Below are positions 45,729 through 54,235 of a stretch of 64,000 nt of DNA, piece after piece. How positions within the stretch are numbered: the stretch's first letter is position 1; each line of letters opens with the position of its first letter. Origin of the DNA: Cupriavidus agavae. Lineage in GTDB: Bacteria > Pseudomonadota > Gammaproteobacteria > Burkholderiales > Burkholderiaceae. Where the stretch lies: contig NZ_SGXM01000001.1 in NCBI RefSeq assembly GCF_004217045.1, positions 930,001 to 994,000 of the forward strand. Direction: 5' to 3'. The notes beneath the pieces are model-generated. The model had not been told where the DNA came from and searched no databases. It worked only from the letters and a program-made list of their open reading frames with translations. The translations under genes were made by a program, and so were the position numbers.

Positions 45729-47177
45729 ATGGCTGTCACCACCGCGTCGCCGCGCGTCGACACCTTCAACTATGGCGTGGTGCGGCAGTTTGCCGTCATG
45801 ACCGTGGTCTGGGGCATCGTCGGCATGGCCGTAGGCGTTCTGCTTGCGGCACAACTGATCTGGCCGGATCTGAATTTCAACACGCCGTGGCTGTCGTTCG
45901 GCCGCCTGCGTCCGCTCCATACCAACGCCGTCATCTTCGCCTTCGGCGGCAGCGCGCTGTTCGCCACCTCGTACTACGTGGTGCAGCGTACCTGCCAGGC
46001 GCGCCTGTTCTGCGGGCCGCTCGCCGCGTTCACGTTCTGGGGCTGGCAACTGGTCATCGTGGCCGCCGCCATCACGCTGCCGATGGGCATCACGACTTCC
46101 AAGGAGTACGCGGAACTCGAGTGGCCGATCGACATCCTGATCACGCTGGTCTGGGTGGCCTACGCCATTGTTTTCTTCGGCACGATTGTCAAGCGCAAGA
46201 CCCGCCACATCTACGTGGCGAACTGGTTCTTCGGCGCCTACATCCTGACCATCGCCATCCTGCATATCGTCAACAACATCGAGATGCCGGCGTCGATGTG
46301 GAAGTCGTACTCCGCCTACGCGGGCGTGCAGGACGCCATGATCCAGTGGTGGTATGGCCATAACGCGGTGGGCTTCTTCCTGACCACCAGCTTCCTCGGC
46401 ATGATGTACTACTTCATCCCGAAGCAGGCCGGACGCCCGATCTATTCCTACCGCCTGTCGATCGTCCACTTCTGGGCGCTCAACTTCACGTACATGTGGG
46501 CCGGCCCCCACCACCTGCAGTACACGGCGCTGCCCGACTGGGTGCAGTCGCTCGGCATGGTGTTCTCGCTGATCCTGCTCGCGCCGTCGTGGGGCGGCAT
46601 GATCAACGGCATCATGACCATGTCCGGCGCCTGGCACAAGCTGCGCACCGATCCGATCCTCAAGTTCCTCGTGGTGGCGCTGTCGTTCTACGGGATGGCC
46701 ACTTTTGAAGGTTCTATGATGTCGATCCGCACGGTCAACGCGCTGTCGCACTACACCGACTGGACCATCGGCCACGTGCATTCGGGCGCGCTCGGCTGGG
46801 TCGCCATGATTTCGATCGGCTCGCTCTACTACCTGATCCCGCGCCTGTTCGGGCAGAAGGAAATGTTCAGCGTGCGCCTGATCGAGTGGCATTTCTGGAT
46901 TGCCACGATCGGCGTGGTGCTCTACATCGCCTCGATGTGGATCGCCGGCGTGATGGAGGGCCTGATGTGGCGCGCCACGCAGCCTGACGGCACGCTGACC
47001 TACGCGTTCGTCGAAGCGGTCAAGGCCAAGTATCCGTTCTACCTGATCCGCCTGCTCGGTGGCCTGTGCTTCCTGTCCGGCATGCTGGTCATGGCCTACA
47101 ACGTCGTCCGCACCATCGCTGGCAAGCCTGCCGTCGATGCGCCGATTCCGGCCAGCCTGCCGGCTTCCGCCCACTGA
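45729..47177 (+). CDS. ccoN: cytochrome c oxidase cbb3-type subunit I
   Basis: A 482-residue, twelve-segment heme-copper oxidase subunit that reduces oxygen to water. Heme and copper ligands are visible in [16 protein letters not shown] (low-spin heme His), [11 protein letters not shown] (His-Asn with the CuB ligand), [13 protein letters not shown] (CuB His pair) and [17 protein letters not shown] (heme b3 and b His). It works at very low oxygen. It is preceded by its own FNR box and starts ccoNOQP. Confidence 0.97.
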   Translation: MAVTTASPRVDTFNYGVVRQFAVMTVVWGIVGMAVGVLLAAQLIWPDLNFNTPWLSFGRLRPLHTNAVIFAFGGSALFATSYYVVQRTCQARLFCGPLAAFTFWGWQLVIVAAAITLPMGITTSKEYAELEWPIDILITLVWVAYAIVFFGTIVKRKTRHIYVANWFFGAYILTIAILHIVNNIEMPASMWKSYSAYAGVQDAMIQWWYGHNAVGFFLTTSFLGMMYYFIPKQAGRPIYSYRLSIVHFWALNFTYMWAGPHHLQYTALPDWVQSLGMVFSLILLAPSWGGMINGIMTMSGAWHKLRTDPILKFLVVALSFYGMATFEGSMMSIRTVNALSHYTDWTIGHVHSGALGWVAMISIGSLYYLIPRLFGQKEMFSVRLIEWHFWIATIGVVLYIASMWIAGVMEGLMWRATQPDGTLTYAFVEAVKAKYPFYLIRLLGGLCFLSGMLVMAYNVVRTIAGKPAVDAPIPASLPASAH

Positions 47178-47195
47178 TCGCCGAGGATTGCAACG

Positions 47196-47885
47196 ATGTC
47201 TCAGAATCAAGGTTTCTTCCGCCACGAGACGCTCGAGAAGAACGTCGGCTGGCTGATCGTCGCGACCATCATCGTCGTGAGCATTGCGGGCCTGGTGCAG
47301 ATCGTGCCGTTGTTCTTCCAGCACTCCACCACCAAGCCGGACCCCGGCATCACGCCGTACTCGCCGCTGCGCCTGATGGGCCGCGACATCTATATCCGCG
47401 AGGGCTGCGCGGGCTGCCATTCGCAGCAGGTGCGCACGCTGCAGGCCGAGACGGAGCGCTATGGCCATTTCTCGACGGCCGGCGAATCGGTCTACGACCA
47501 CCCGTTCCTGTGGGGCTCCAAGCGGACCGGCCCGGACCTGGCGCGCGTTGGCGGCCGGTATTCCGACGACTGGCAGCGCATCCACCTGCGCAACCCGCGT
47601 GACGTGGTGCCCGAATCGGTGATGCCGTCGTACCCGTGGCTCGAGAAGACGGCGCTGCCCACCGACTCGATCCAGCCGCGCATGCGCGCGCTGCAGCGGC
47701 TCGGCGTGCCCTATACAGATTCCGAGATCGCCGGCGCGCCAGAGCAACTGGCCGGCAAGACCGAGGAGGACGCCATGGTGGCGTACCTGCAGGGGCTGGG
47801 CCTGAACCGCCGCAACGTGCGGGTGGACACGGCCGCCGCACCCGCCGCGCCGGCGGCGACCGAAGTCGCACCGGCCAAGGAGTAA
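47196..47885 (+). CDS. ccoO: cytochrome c oxidase cbb3-type subunit II (monoheme)
   Basis: A 229-residue membrane-anchored cytochrome c. A single N-terminal span ([20 protein letters not shown]) is followed by the heme motif [10 protein letters not shown] and the [36 protein letters not shown] segment that defines CcoO. It passes electrons to CcoN. The C-terminus is Ala-rich. It lies 18 bp after ccoN. Confidence 0.97.
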   Translation: MSQNQGFFRHETLEKNVGWLIVATIIVVSIAGLVQIVPLFFQHSTTKPDPGITPYSPLRLMGRDIYIREGCAGCHSQQVRTLQAETERYGHFSTAGESVYDHPFLWGSKRTGPDLARVGGRYSDDWQRIHLRNPRDVVPESVMPSYPWLEKTALPTDSIQPRMRALQRLGVPYTDSEIAGAPEQLAGKTEEDAMVAYLQGLGLNRRNVRVDTAAAPAAPAATEVAPAKE

Positions 47886-47889
47886 CGCC

Positions 47890-48051
47890 ATGATGATCGT
47901 GACTGCAATCGCCACCGTGCTATCGATGGCGACGTTCCTGGCCATCTGCTGGTGGGCATGGTCGGCGGGCCGCAAGGCGGCCAATGAGGAATCGGCCATG
48001 CTGCCATTCGCCTTGCCCGACGAAAACAACAACCCAAGCCGGAATCCGTAA
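47890..48051 (+). CDS. ccoQ: cbb3 oxidase small subunit CcoQ
   Basis: A 53-residue one-span protein (MMIVTAIATVLSMATFLAIC) ending in an acidic/Asn-rich tail (DENNNPSRNP). Size and the place between ccoO and ccoP identify it as CcoQ, which stabilises or assembles the oxidase. It starts four bases after ccoO and ends two bases before ccoP. Confidence 0.92.
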   Translation: MMIVTAIATVLSMATFLAICWWAWSAGRKAANEESAMLPFALPDENNNPSRNP

Positions 48052-48053
48052 CC

Positions 48054-48977
48054 ATGAGCGATTTCTTCTCCGATTTCTGGGGCTATTACATTGCGGCGAT
48101 CGCGCTGATCGGCATCGCGTGGTGTGTCTGGCTGCTGTTCTCCCAGCGCAAGATGCCCAAGGGCGTCAGCACTTCCGACGACACCGGCCACGTCTGGGAT
48201 GGCGACCTGCGCGAGCTGAACAACCCGCTGCCGCGCTGGTGGATGTGGATGTTCCTGCTGGCCTGCGTGTTCGGGCTGGGCTATCTGGTGCTGTATCCGG
48301 GGCTCGGCAGCAATCCGGGCGTGCTGAAGTTCTCCTCGCAAGGCGAGCTGGCTGCCCATCGTGCGGCAGCCGAGACGCGCCAGCATCAGATTTACGCCAG
48401 ATTCCTGCAGATGGACGTCAAGCAGGTAGCGGCGGACCCCGATGCGCGCGAGATTGGCCAGCGGCTGTTCCTGAACTACTGCGCGCAATGCCATGGCTCG
48501 GACGCGCGCGGCAGCCGCGGCTTTCCAAACCTGACCGACAACGACTGGCTGTATGGCGGCGAGCCTGACACGATCCAGCAGACCATCGCCAAGGGCCGCA
48601 ACGGCATGATGCCGCCGCTTGCGGGCGCCATCGACGCGAAGCAGGCCGGCGACACCGCGCAATACGTCCGGTCGCTCTCCGGGCTGGCTTACGACCCGAT
48701 CCGGGCGTCGCGCGGCGAAAGCACGTTCAAGACGACCTGCGCGGCCTGCCATGGCTCGGGCGGCAAGGGCAACCAGGCGCTCGGTGCGCCGAACCTGTCC
48801 GACAACGTCTGGCTCTACAGCAGCTCGGAAGGCGCCATCGTCGACGCGATCCTGAAGGGCCACAACGGCCACATGCCCGCGCACGAGGAAATTCTGACAC
48901 CGGAACGGATTCGCATGCTGACCGCCTACGTCTGGGGTCTTTCCAATACCGCGACCGCCGGAGCCGCAGGGCAATAA
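48054..48977 (+). CDS. ccoP: cytochrome c oxidase cbb3-type subunit III (diheme)
   Basis: A 307-residue diheme cytochrome c with two N-terminal membrane segments (WGYYIAAIALIGIAWCVWLL and WWMWMFLLACVFGLGYLVLY). The two heme motifs are CAQCHGSDARG and CAACHGSGGKG, each followed by its Met-ligand region. It accepts electrons from soluble cytochromes and feeds CcoO/CcoN. Length is typical. It ends the core operon before a strong hairpin and ccoG. Confidence 0.97.
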   Translation: MSDFFSDFWGYYIAAIALIGIAWCVWLLFSQRKMPKGVSTSDDTGHVWDGDLRELNNPLPRWWMWMFLLACVFGLGYLVLYPGLGSNPGVLKFSSQGELAAHRAAAETRQHQIYARFLQMDVKQVAADPDAREIGQRLFLNYCAQCHGSDARGSRGFPNLTDNDWLYGGEPDTIQQTIAKGRNGMMPPLAGAIDAKQAGDTAQYVRSLSGLAYDPIRASRGESTFKTTCAACHGSGGKGNQALGAPNLSDNVWLYSSSEGAIVDAILKGHNGHMPAHEEILTPERIRMLTAYVWGLSNTATAGAAGQ

Positions 48978-48984
48978 CGAACCG

Positions 48985-49012
48985 CCCCGGCCGGCCAGGC
49001 GGCCTGCCGGGG
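48985..49012 (+). other. strong hairpin between ccoP and ccoG
   Basis: CCCCGGC pairs with GCCGGGG, with an inner GGCC/GGCC pairing around an AGGC loop. No T-run follows, so it may protect the ccoNOQP message or reduce ccoG expression rather than end transcription fully. Confidence 0.6.
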
Positions 49013-49026
49013 CTGAGGGCTAGACC

Positions 49027-50520
49027 ATGAACGCGCCCCTGAAAACCCCACCCGAAGGTCCGGACGCTTCCGCGCCCCGGACATGGCGCCCCGCGCCGCC
49101 CCCGAAGACGGCCAGCGATGCAACGGAAGAAGCGTTGTACGAGGTGCGTCGCAAGATTTATCCGCGCTCGGTCACGGGCGCGTTTTCGAGCTGGCGCGTC
49201 TGGCTCGTCATCCTCACGCAGCTCGTCTACTACGGTACGCCATGGCTGCAGTGGAATGACCGCCAGGCTGTGCTGTTCGACCTCGGTGCACGCAAGTTCT
49301 ATATCTTCGGGCTCGTGCTCTGGCCGCAGGACGTGATCTACCTGGCCGTGCTGCTGGTCATATCGGCACTGGCCCTGTTCCTGTTCACGGCGATCGCCGG
49401 ACGGTTGTTCTGCGGCTATGCGTGCCCGCAGACCGTCTACACCGAAATCTTCATGTGGATCGAACGCCGGATCGAGGGCGACCGCATCGCCCGCATCCGG
49501 CTGGACGGCGACCCATGGAGCTTGCGCAAGCTGCGCATCAAGGCCACCAAGCACACGCTCTGGATCGTGATCGCGCTCTGGACGGGTTTCACGTTCATCG
49601 GCTACTTTGCGCCCATCCGCGAACTTGGCAGCGAGATCCTGCATGTCTCGCTCGGCCCGTGGCAGGCGTTCTGGATGCTGTTCTACGCGTTCTGCACCTG
49701 GGGCAACGCGGGCTTCATGCGCGAGCAGGTCTGCAAGTACATGTGCCCGTACGCCCGGTTCCAGGGCGTGATGGTGGACCGCGACACCTACGTGGTGACC
49801 TATGACGTTGGACGCGGCGAGCCGCGCGGCAGCCGCTCGCGCAAGGCGGATCACCGCGCCGCCGGGCTGGGGGAGTGCGTCAACTGCAGCATCTGCGTGC
49901 AGGTCTGCCCGACCGGCATCGATATCCGCGACGGCCTGCAGTACGAGTGCATCGGTTGCGGAGCCTGTATCGACGCCTGCAATCAGGTCATGGACAAGAT
50001 GGAGTATCCGCGCGGGCTGATCCGGTACACCTCGGAGAACGCCATGCGCGCGGCGCTGTCGGTGGCCGATGCCCGCAAGCGGCTGGTGCGGCCCCGAACC
50101 GTGATCTATTCGGTGATCTGGCTCGCGCTGGTGGCCGGCTTCGTGGTTTCGCTGGCCATGCGCACGCCGCTCAAGGTGGACATCATCCGGGATCGTGGCG
50201 CCCTGGGCCGCGAAGTGGACGGCCGCTGGATCGAGAACGTCTACCGGCTGCAACTGATCAATGCCACCGAGGCGCCGATGACGATCCGCGTCAATGCCGA
50301 CAGCAGCGAGATGGCGGGCCTGATCGTCGAGTACGACCAGACGGCCGGGGCGCTGGCGCCCACTTCGAACCGGTTGCTGCCAATCCGGATCCGCGTGCCG
50401 ATCGAAGACGCGAAGCAGGGCACGCACAAGATCGACATAACGGTGACCACCGAAACCGAAGCGTCGCGCGGCGTACAGATTCGGCAAAGTACGAGTTTTA
50501 TTGTCCCCCGCAATCTGTAG
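49027..50520 (+). CDS. ccoG: cbb3 oxidase accessory ferredoxin CcoG (RdxA/FixG)
   Basis: A 497-residue membrane iron-sulfur protein. After a proline-rich lead, hydrophobic segments flank CGYACPQTVYTEIFMW and CKYMCPYARFQGVMV, then a double ferredoxin motif (CVNCSICVQVCPTGIDI and CIGCGACIDACNQVM). An Ig-like C-terminal domain follows (about 380-497). CcoG is a cupric reductase aiding copper delivery to cbb3 oxidase. It lies 49 bp after ccoP. Confidence 0.95.
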   Translation: MNAPLKTPPEGPDASAPRTWRPAPPPKTASDATEEALYEVRRKIYPRSVTGAFSSWRVWLVILTQLVYYGTPWLQWNDRQAVLFDLGARKFYIFGLVLWPQDVIYLAVLLVISALALFLFTAIAGRLFCGYACPQTVYTEIFMWIERRIEGDRIARIRLDGDPWSLRKLRIKATKHTLWIVIALWTGFTFIGYFAPIRELGSEILHVSLGPWQAFWMLFYAFCTWGNAGFMREQVCKYMCPYARFQGVMVDRDTYVVTYDVGRGEPRGSRSRKADHRAAGLGECVNCSICVQVCPTGIDIRDGLQYECIGCGACIDACNQVMDKMEYPRGLIRYTSENAMRAALSVADARKRLVRPRTVIYSVIWLALVAGFVVSLAMRTPLKVDIIRDRGALGREVDGRWIENVYRLQLINATEAPMTIRVNADSSEMAGLIVEYDQTAGALAPTSNRLLPIRIRVPIEDAKQGTHKIDITVTTETEASRGVQIRQSTSFIVPRNL

Positions 50521-50560
50521 CCCCCGCCGTCGACCACGGCAACGAACAGAGGAGAGCGCA

Positions 50561-50791
50561 ATGACCCCAACCCCTTCGCACGCCGCCCATGCGCCGCGTC
50601 CCTGGTACCGCGAGCCGTGGCCGTGGATCCTGATGGCCGGCCCGCTGCTGGCGATGATCGGATGCGGCGTGACAATCTGGCTGGCCAACACCCACGCCGA
50701 CGTGCCGGTGCAAGATGCCAGCCGGCACGGGCTGGTCGTCGAAAAGATCGACGCCGCCGCCGGTACAACGGCGCCGCGGAGCCGCCCATGA
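50561..50791 (+). CDS. ccoH: short FixH/CcoH-family protein
   Basis: A 76-residue protein with one membrane span (PWYREPWPWILMAGPLLAMI), the conserved start of FixH. After the span it keeps only about 30 residues ending AAGTTAPRSRP, whereas many FixH proteins have a larger periplasmic domain of 100 residues or more. It may be a naturally short type or a truncated one. GAGGAGAGC gives the ribosome site. Its stop overlaps the next start (ATGA). Confidence 0.8.
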   Translation: MTPTPSHAAHAPRPWYREPWPWILMAGPLLAMIGCGVTIWLANTHADVPVQDASRHGLVVEKIDAAAGTTAPRSRP

Positions 50792-51033
50792 GACTGCGCT
50801 GGCTGATGTGGGTACTGTGGCCGGCGTTCCTGATGGCAGGGGCTGCCACGGCGGTGGTGTTCTCGGTGGTGGACCCGGGCGATATCAGTTTCTTCGGCCA
50901 TCCGGTCGAGGCGCCGCGCCAGGCCATTTATACCGTGGGCTTCCTGCTGGCGTGGCTGTTCTGCGCGCTGTCGAGCGGGCTGACGCTCTACACGATGCCG
51001 ATCCGGCTCAGCGATACCGATGAGTTCGAATAG
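50788..51033 (+). CDS. small two-span membrane protein of the cco cluster
   Basis: An 81-residue protein with two hydrophobic segments (WLMWVLWPAFLMAGAATAVV and AIYTVGFLLAWLFCALSSG) and a charged C-terminus (SDTDEFE). I do not know its function. Its start overlaps the ccoH stop, so it is translated with ccoH, and it may take over part of the missing FixH or CcoS-like assembly role. Similar small proteins are seen beside cco genes in related bacteria, as far as I recall. Confidence 0.78.
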   Translation: MRLRWLMWVLWPAFLMAGAATAVVFSVVDPGDISFFGHPVEAPRQAIYTVGFLLAWLFCALSSGLTLYTMPIRLSDTDEFE

Positions 51034-51054
51034 GGCACGCGCAGCCGATGTCGG

Positions 51055-51092
51055 GAAAAACAAAGGCCGCCACGGCGCGATGCCGGGCGGCC
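51055..51092 (-). terminator. intrinsic terminator of fnr
   Basis: On the minus strand GGCCGCC (51092-51086) pairs with GGCGGCC (51071-51065), followed by TTTGTTTTT. It ends fnr and may also slow transcription coming from the cco side. Confidence 0.75.
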
Positions 51093-51114
51093 TGTTCTCG
51101 CAGGGGTGCCGGTT

Positions 51115-51840
51115 TCAGCAGGAACGGCTGTAGACCTGCTTGATGCCCGCCATGTCGATGATCTTCACATGCCGCTGACGAATCTGGATCAGGCCCGCTT
51201 CGGCGAAGCGCGAGAACAACCGGCTCACGGTTTCGAGCTTGAGGCCGAGATAGCTGCCGATTTCCTCGCGGCTCATGCGCAGCACGAACTCGGTGGAAGA
51301 GTAACCGCGCGCCGCCAGGCGTTCGGACATGTTGACGAGGAAGGCGGCGAGCCGCTCTTCGGCGCGCATCGAGCCAAGTGTGATCAGCATGACCTGGTCC
51401 TGCGAGATCTCCTTGCTCATCAGGCGCAGGAACTGGCCCTGCAGCGAGGGCAGGCTACTCGACAGCGACTGCAGGTCATCGAAGCGCACGACACAGACCT
51501 CGGTGTCCTCGAGCGCGGTGGCGTCCGAGGCATGCTGCATCTCGCTGAGGCCGTCGAGGCCGATGACTTCGCCGGGCAGATGGAAGCCGGTGATCTGCGT
51601 GCGGCCGTCCTCCATCGTGACGTGCGTTTTCAGCGTGCCGAACCGGATGGCGTAGACCGCGGACAGCGGTTCGCCCATGCGATACAGCGTTTCGCCCTTG
51701 TGAACTCGCACGCGTTCCTGCACGAGGGTGTCCATTTTCGCCAGGTCCTGCTGCGACATGCCCACAGGCAGGCAAAGCTGGCCCATGGCACAAGTGGAGC
51801 AGCGTGGCGACATCTCGGTGACGGGGATCGAAGTCAGCAA
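51115..51840 (-). CDS. fnr: oxygen-sensing transcription regulator FNR/ANR
   Basis: A 241-residue CRP-family regulator. Four cysteines for the oxygen-labile [4Fe-4S] cluster are at 14, 17, 23 (CSTCAMGQLC) and 116 (EVCVVRF). A cyclic-nucleotide-like fold and dimer helix follow, then the helix-turn-helix MSREEIGSYLGLKLETVSRL with the E-x-x-S-R contacts that read TTGAT. It is expected to act on the boxes before ccoI and ccoN in this window. It is convergent with the cco genes and divergent from the TauE-like gene. Confidence 0.96.
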   Translation of the reverse strand: MLTSIPVTEMSPRCSTCAMGQLCLPVGMSQQDLAKMDTLVQERVRVHKGETLYRMGEPLSAVYAIRFGTLKTHVTMEDGRTQITGFHLPGEVIGLDGLSEMQHASDATALEDTEVCVVRFDDLQSLSSSLPSLQGQFLRLMSKEISQDQVMLITLGSMRAEERLAAFLVNMSERLAARGYSSTEFVLRMSREEIGSYLGLKLETVSRLFSRFAEAGLIQIRQRHVKIIDMAGIKQVYSRSC

Positions 51841-51924
51841 TTGAGGTGCTCGTTTGAATGCGCTTGTAGCGAGGGCGCGATGCGTGCATTTTACAGCGTC
51901 GAGTGACGTGGAAGCGAGGAACAG

Positions 51925-52707
51925 TTGCCATTTGGCGTGCTTTTAAGCGTTTTTCTGATTGCCTTGTTCGGCGGTGTGCATTGCGCAGCGATGTGTGGAG
52001 GAATTGCTATTGCAGTCGAGCAGAATCCGATGCACACGCAACAGACCGTGTCACATTCCGTGGCCTTCGTGCATCGCTCGCGTGCGCGCTGGTGGCTGTC
52101 GGTCTGCGTCATGCACGCAGGGCGCGTCACCATGTACATGCTGCTCGGCGCGGCGGCCGGCGCGGTGGGTGCCGCGGCGTGGGCGCACGACTATCTTCCA
52201 GTGCAGCGCTGGCTGTTCGGCGCGGGCAGTGCGCTGCTGGTGCTCACCGGGCTTTGCATCCTGTGGGGCTGGACGATCCGCCTCGGCATGGTCGAGCGAC
52301 TCGCGGCGCGCGCCGCCGCCGGCCTGGCATCCGCGCTGCAAACACTGCGGCGTCGGAATCCCGCCATGCGCGCGACGGGCGCCGCGCCTTCGTTTCCCGG
52401 CCGCTACGCCACCGGCCTGGCGTGGGGCATGGTGCCTTGCGGCATGGTCTATGGCGCACTCGCGCTGGCCTTGCTGGCCGGCAACGCACCGTCCGGCGCG
52501 CTGGTGATGGGCGCCTTCGGACTAGGTACTTTGCCGAATCTGCTGGTGATCTCGGGGCTATCCGGCTACCTGCGGCAACTGTCGCGCCGGCGTCATGTGC
52601 GCACCCTGTCGGCCTTGCTGGTGGTCGGTTTCGGGGTGCTGGGGCTGGCCCGGGCCCTGTGGCTGCCGGACACCCTGGGCCAGCACGGGTTCTGCGTCGT
52701 GTTCTGA
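51925..52707 (+). CDS. TauE/SafE-family (UreH-like) membrane protein
   Basis: A 260-residue protein with about six hydrophobic segments. It starts at a TTG codon (MPFGVLLSVFLIALFGGVHC) four bases after GAGGA; no ATG fits. Motifs GGVHCAAMCGGIAIA and WGMVPCGMVYGALALAL, with paired cysteines, mark the sulfite-exporter/UreH-like group. Members next to cco clusters have been suggested to take part in metal or thiol handling for cbb3 oxidase. That role is inferred only from context here. Confidence 0.85.
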   Translation: MPFGVLLSVFLIALFGGVHCAAMCGGIAIAVEQNPMHTQQTVSHSVAFVHRSRARWWLSVCVMHAGRVTMYMLLGAAAGAVGAAAWAHDYLPVQRWLFGAGSALLVLTGLCILWGWTIRLGMVERLAARAAAGLASALQTLRRRNPAMRATGAAPSFPGRYATGLAWGMVPCGMVYGALALALLAGNAPSGALVMGAFGLGTLPNLLVISGLSGYLRQLSRRRHVRTLSALLVVGFGVLGLARALWLPDTLGQHGFCVVF

Positions 52708-52725
52708 ATCGGCCACAACCCCGGG

Positions 52726-52755
52726 TTGCGGGATCGAGCGGGAATGCCATACAAT
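52726..52755 (+). promoter_or_regulatory. sigma-70-type promoter candidate
   Basis: TTGCGG at 52726-52731 and TACAAT at 52750-52755 are separated by 18 bases. Transcription would begin near 52762 and run into the long leader of scpB or a separate RNA. Confidence 0.5.
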
Positions 52756-52920
52756 CCCGAGAACCACGGTATCGCGCCGCGTCATGCACGAGGCGTCGCC
52801 GGGGCGGCTTCCCTGATCTGGGGTGCCCGTCCAGGGTTTTCAGGCATGCGGGTCATGCCGGAACCATCCCCACAGACCATCCGGTTCAAAAGATCTGGTT
52901 AAAAGGCCGGCGGCGGTGGG

Positions 52921-53100
52921 AAGGTGACGCCGGGTCGGGCGAGGTTGCCCGAGCCGATATCCGATTGTTTCTTGCCGTCTTGGCCATCCGTTGGTCCAGG
53001 CGATTGTCCGTCCCGAAGGGGGAGGCGCGACGCAAGAGGTCCGTCGACCGGCGATGGCTACCGGCCCCGGACGATCTCCTGCCGGACAGACCCGGCAAAT
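52921..53100 (+). ncRNA. ssrS: possible 6S RNA (ssrS)
   Basis: GAGCCGATAT at 52951-52960 equals the segment of E. coli 6S RNA that templates product RNAs, as I remember that sequence. CCGTTGGT at about 52988 and GTCCGTCC at about 53006 also follow, with the distance from GAGCCGATAT to GTCCGTCC within one or two bases of E. coli. GCCGGGTC (52929-52936) and GACCCGGC (53089-53096) could form a closing stem, giving about 170-180 bases, the usual 6S length. CTTGC/GCAAG and AGCC/GGCT pairings fit a rod. This is a memory-based match without alignment. Confidence 0.35.
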
Positions 53101-53253
53101 CGATGCAAAGAACGAGGTGCACGGCGGCGCTCCAACCAGCGCGAGCCGGCTGCGCGACGAGATGGCGAAGGCTTCGGCCTCGCTGTATCTGCAATCTCCA
53201 GTGCCCCGGGATTCATCCGGGGGCAGGTGCAAAGACAGGCTGCACACAATCAC

Positions 53254-54216
53254 ATGAATACCCAAGAGGCGAAGATCGTCCTCGAGACCGCGCTGATCTG
53301 TGCGCAGGAACCCTTGCGCGTTGGTGAACTGCGGCGCTTGTTCGCCGACGACGTCGGTGCCGATACCATCCGGGTGCTGCTCGAGGAGCTGCGCCAGGAC
53401 TGGCAGCAGCGCGGCGTGGAGCTTGTGGCGCTGGCCAGCGGCTGGCGCTTCCAGAGCCGGCCCGAGATGCGCGAGTTCCTGGACCGGCTCAATCCGGAGA
53501 AGCCGCCCAAGTATTCCCGCGCGGTCATGGAGACCCTGGCGATCATCGCCTACCGGCAGCCCGTCACGCGGGGTGACATCGAGGAAATCCGCGGGGTCAC
53601 CGTCAGCACGGAAGTGGTCAAGAAGCTTGAGGACCGCGACTGGATCGAGGTCATCGGCCATCGGGACGTGCCCGGACGGCCGGCACTGTATGCCACGACC
53701 AAGGCATTCCTGGACGACCTCGGGCTGCGTTCGCTGGACGAACTGCCGCCGCTCGAAGATGCCCAGGCGCAGGCGCAGGCCACGCTGCTCGACCAGCAGG
53801 CCATCAATTTCGAGGACATCGCCACGGCTAACCCCGCTGCGGCCGACGAAGAGACATTCGCCGCGCCCGAGGCAGCAGAGGTGACCGGGGCGGCCGAGAT
53901 TGCCGGGGAGGGCGACGCAACTGTCGTTGCCGCGCCGGAAGAATCCGAGTCCGAGGCCGCCGCACCAGTTGAGGCAGCCCAGGACGATGCCGGCGCGCCG
54001 GCAGAGCACGCAGTACCGCAAGAACAAGAAGACAGCGTCGGGAACGAGTCTCCCACGTCCGCCGAGGACGACGACGCGCCGCTGGCGCATGCCAACGGTT
54101 TCCACGTGGACACCCAGGCTTCCGACCCGGAAGTTGCCGAAACGGCTGACCCGGAAGCGGACCAGGAGGGCACTGCGCCTTATCCGGCCGAAGACGACGA
54201 GCGCGTGTCCAACTGA
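53254..54216 (+). CDS. scpB: segregation and condensation protein B
   Basis: A 320-residue protein. Residues 1 to about 190 are the winged-helix ScpB domain ([56 protein letters not shown]), which binds ScpA in the SMC-ScpAB condensin. About 120 further residues form an acidic Glu/Asp/Ala-rich tail not found in standard ScpB. scpA is not in the window. The ATG at 53254 fits the family; no ribosome site is seen. rluB follows after 19 bases. Confidence 0.92.
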   Translation: MNTQEAKIVLETALICAQEPLRVGELRRLFADDVGADTIRVLLEELRQDWQQRGVELVALASGWRFQSRPEMREFLDRLNPEKPPKYSRAVMETLAIIAYRQPVTRGDIEEIRGVTVSTEVVKKLEDRDWIEVIGHRDVPGRPALYATTKAFLDDLGLRSLDELPPLEDAQAQAQATLLDQQAINFEDIATANPAAADEETFAAPEAAEVTGAAEIAGEGDATVVAAPEESESEAAAPVEAAQDDAGAPAEHAVPQEQEDSVGNESPTSAEDDDAPLAHANGFHVDTQASDPEVAETADPEADQEGTAPYPAEDDERVSN

Positions 54217-54235
54217 ACAACATGCAACATCGATA

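Larger units (their letters stand above)
52708..53253 (+). other. 546-bp non-coding region before scpB
   Basis: No protein gene is convincing here: the scpB frame is open from 52924 but the peptide is Arg/Gly/Pro-rich and unlike ScpB. The region holds a promoter candidate (TTGCGG at 52726, TACAAT at 52750-52755), a GGCATG/CATGCC hairpin at 52843-52859, the possible 6S-like RNA at 52921-53100 and a hairpin at 53202-53225 (TGCCCCGG and CCGGGGGCA). Confidence 0.65.

Noticed and set aside
51841-51924. An FNR box between fnr and the TauE-like gene
   Set aside because: No sequence close to TTGAT-N4-ATCAA was found on either strand in this 84-bp gap.
52924-53253. An N-terminal extension of ScpB from an upstream start in the same frame
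   Set aside because: The 110 added residues are Arg/Gly/Pro-rich and unlike ScpB, while [12 protein letters not shown] is the normal family beginning.
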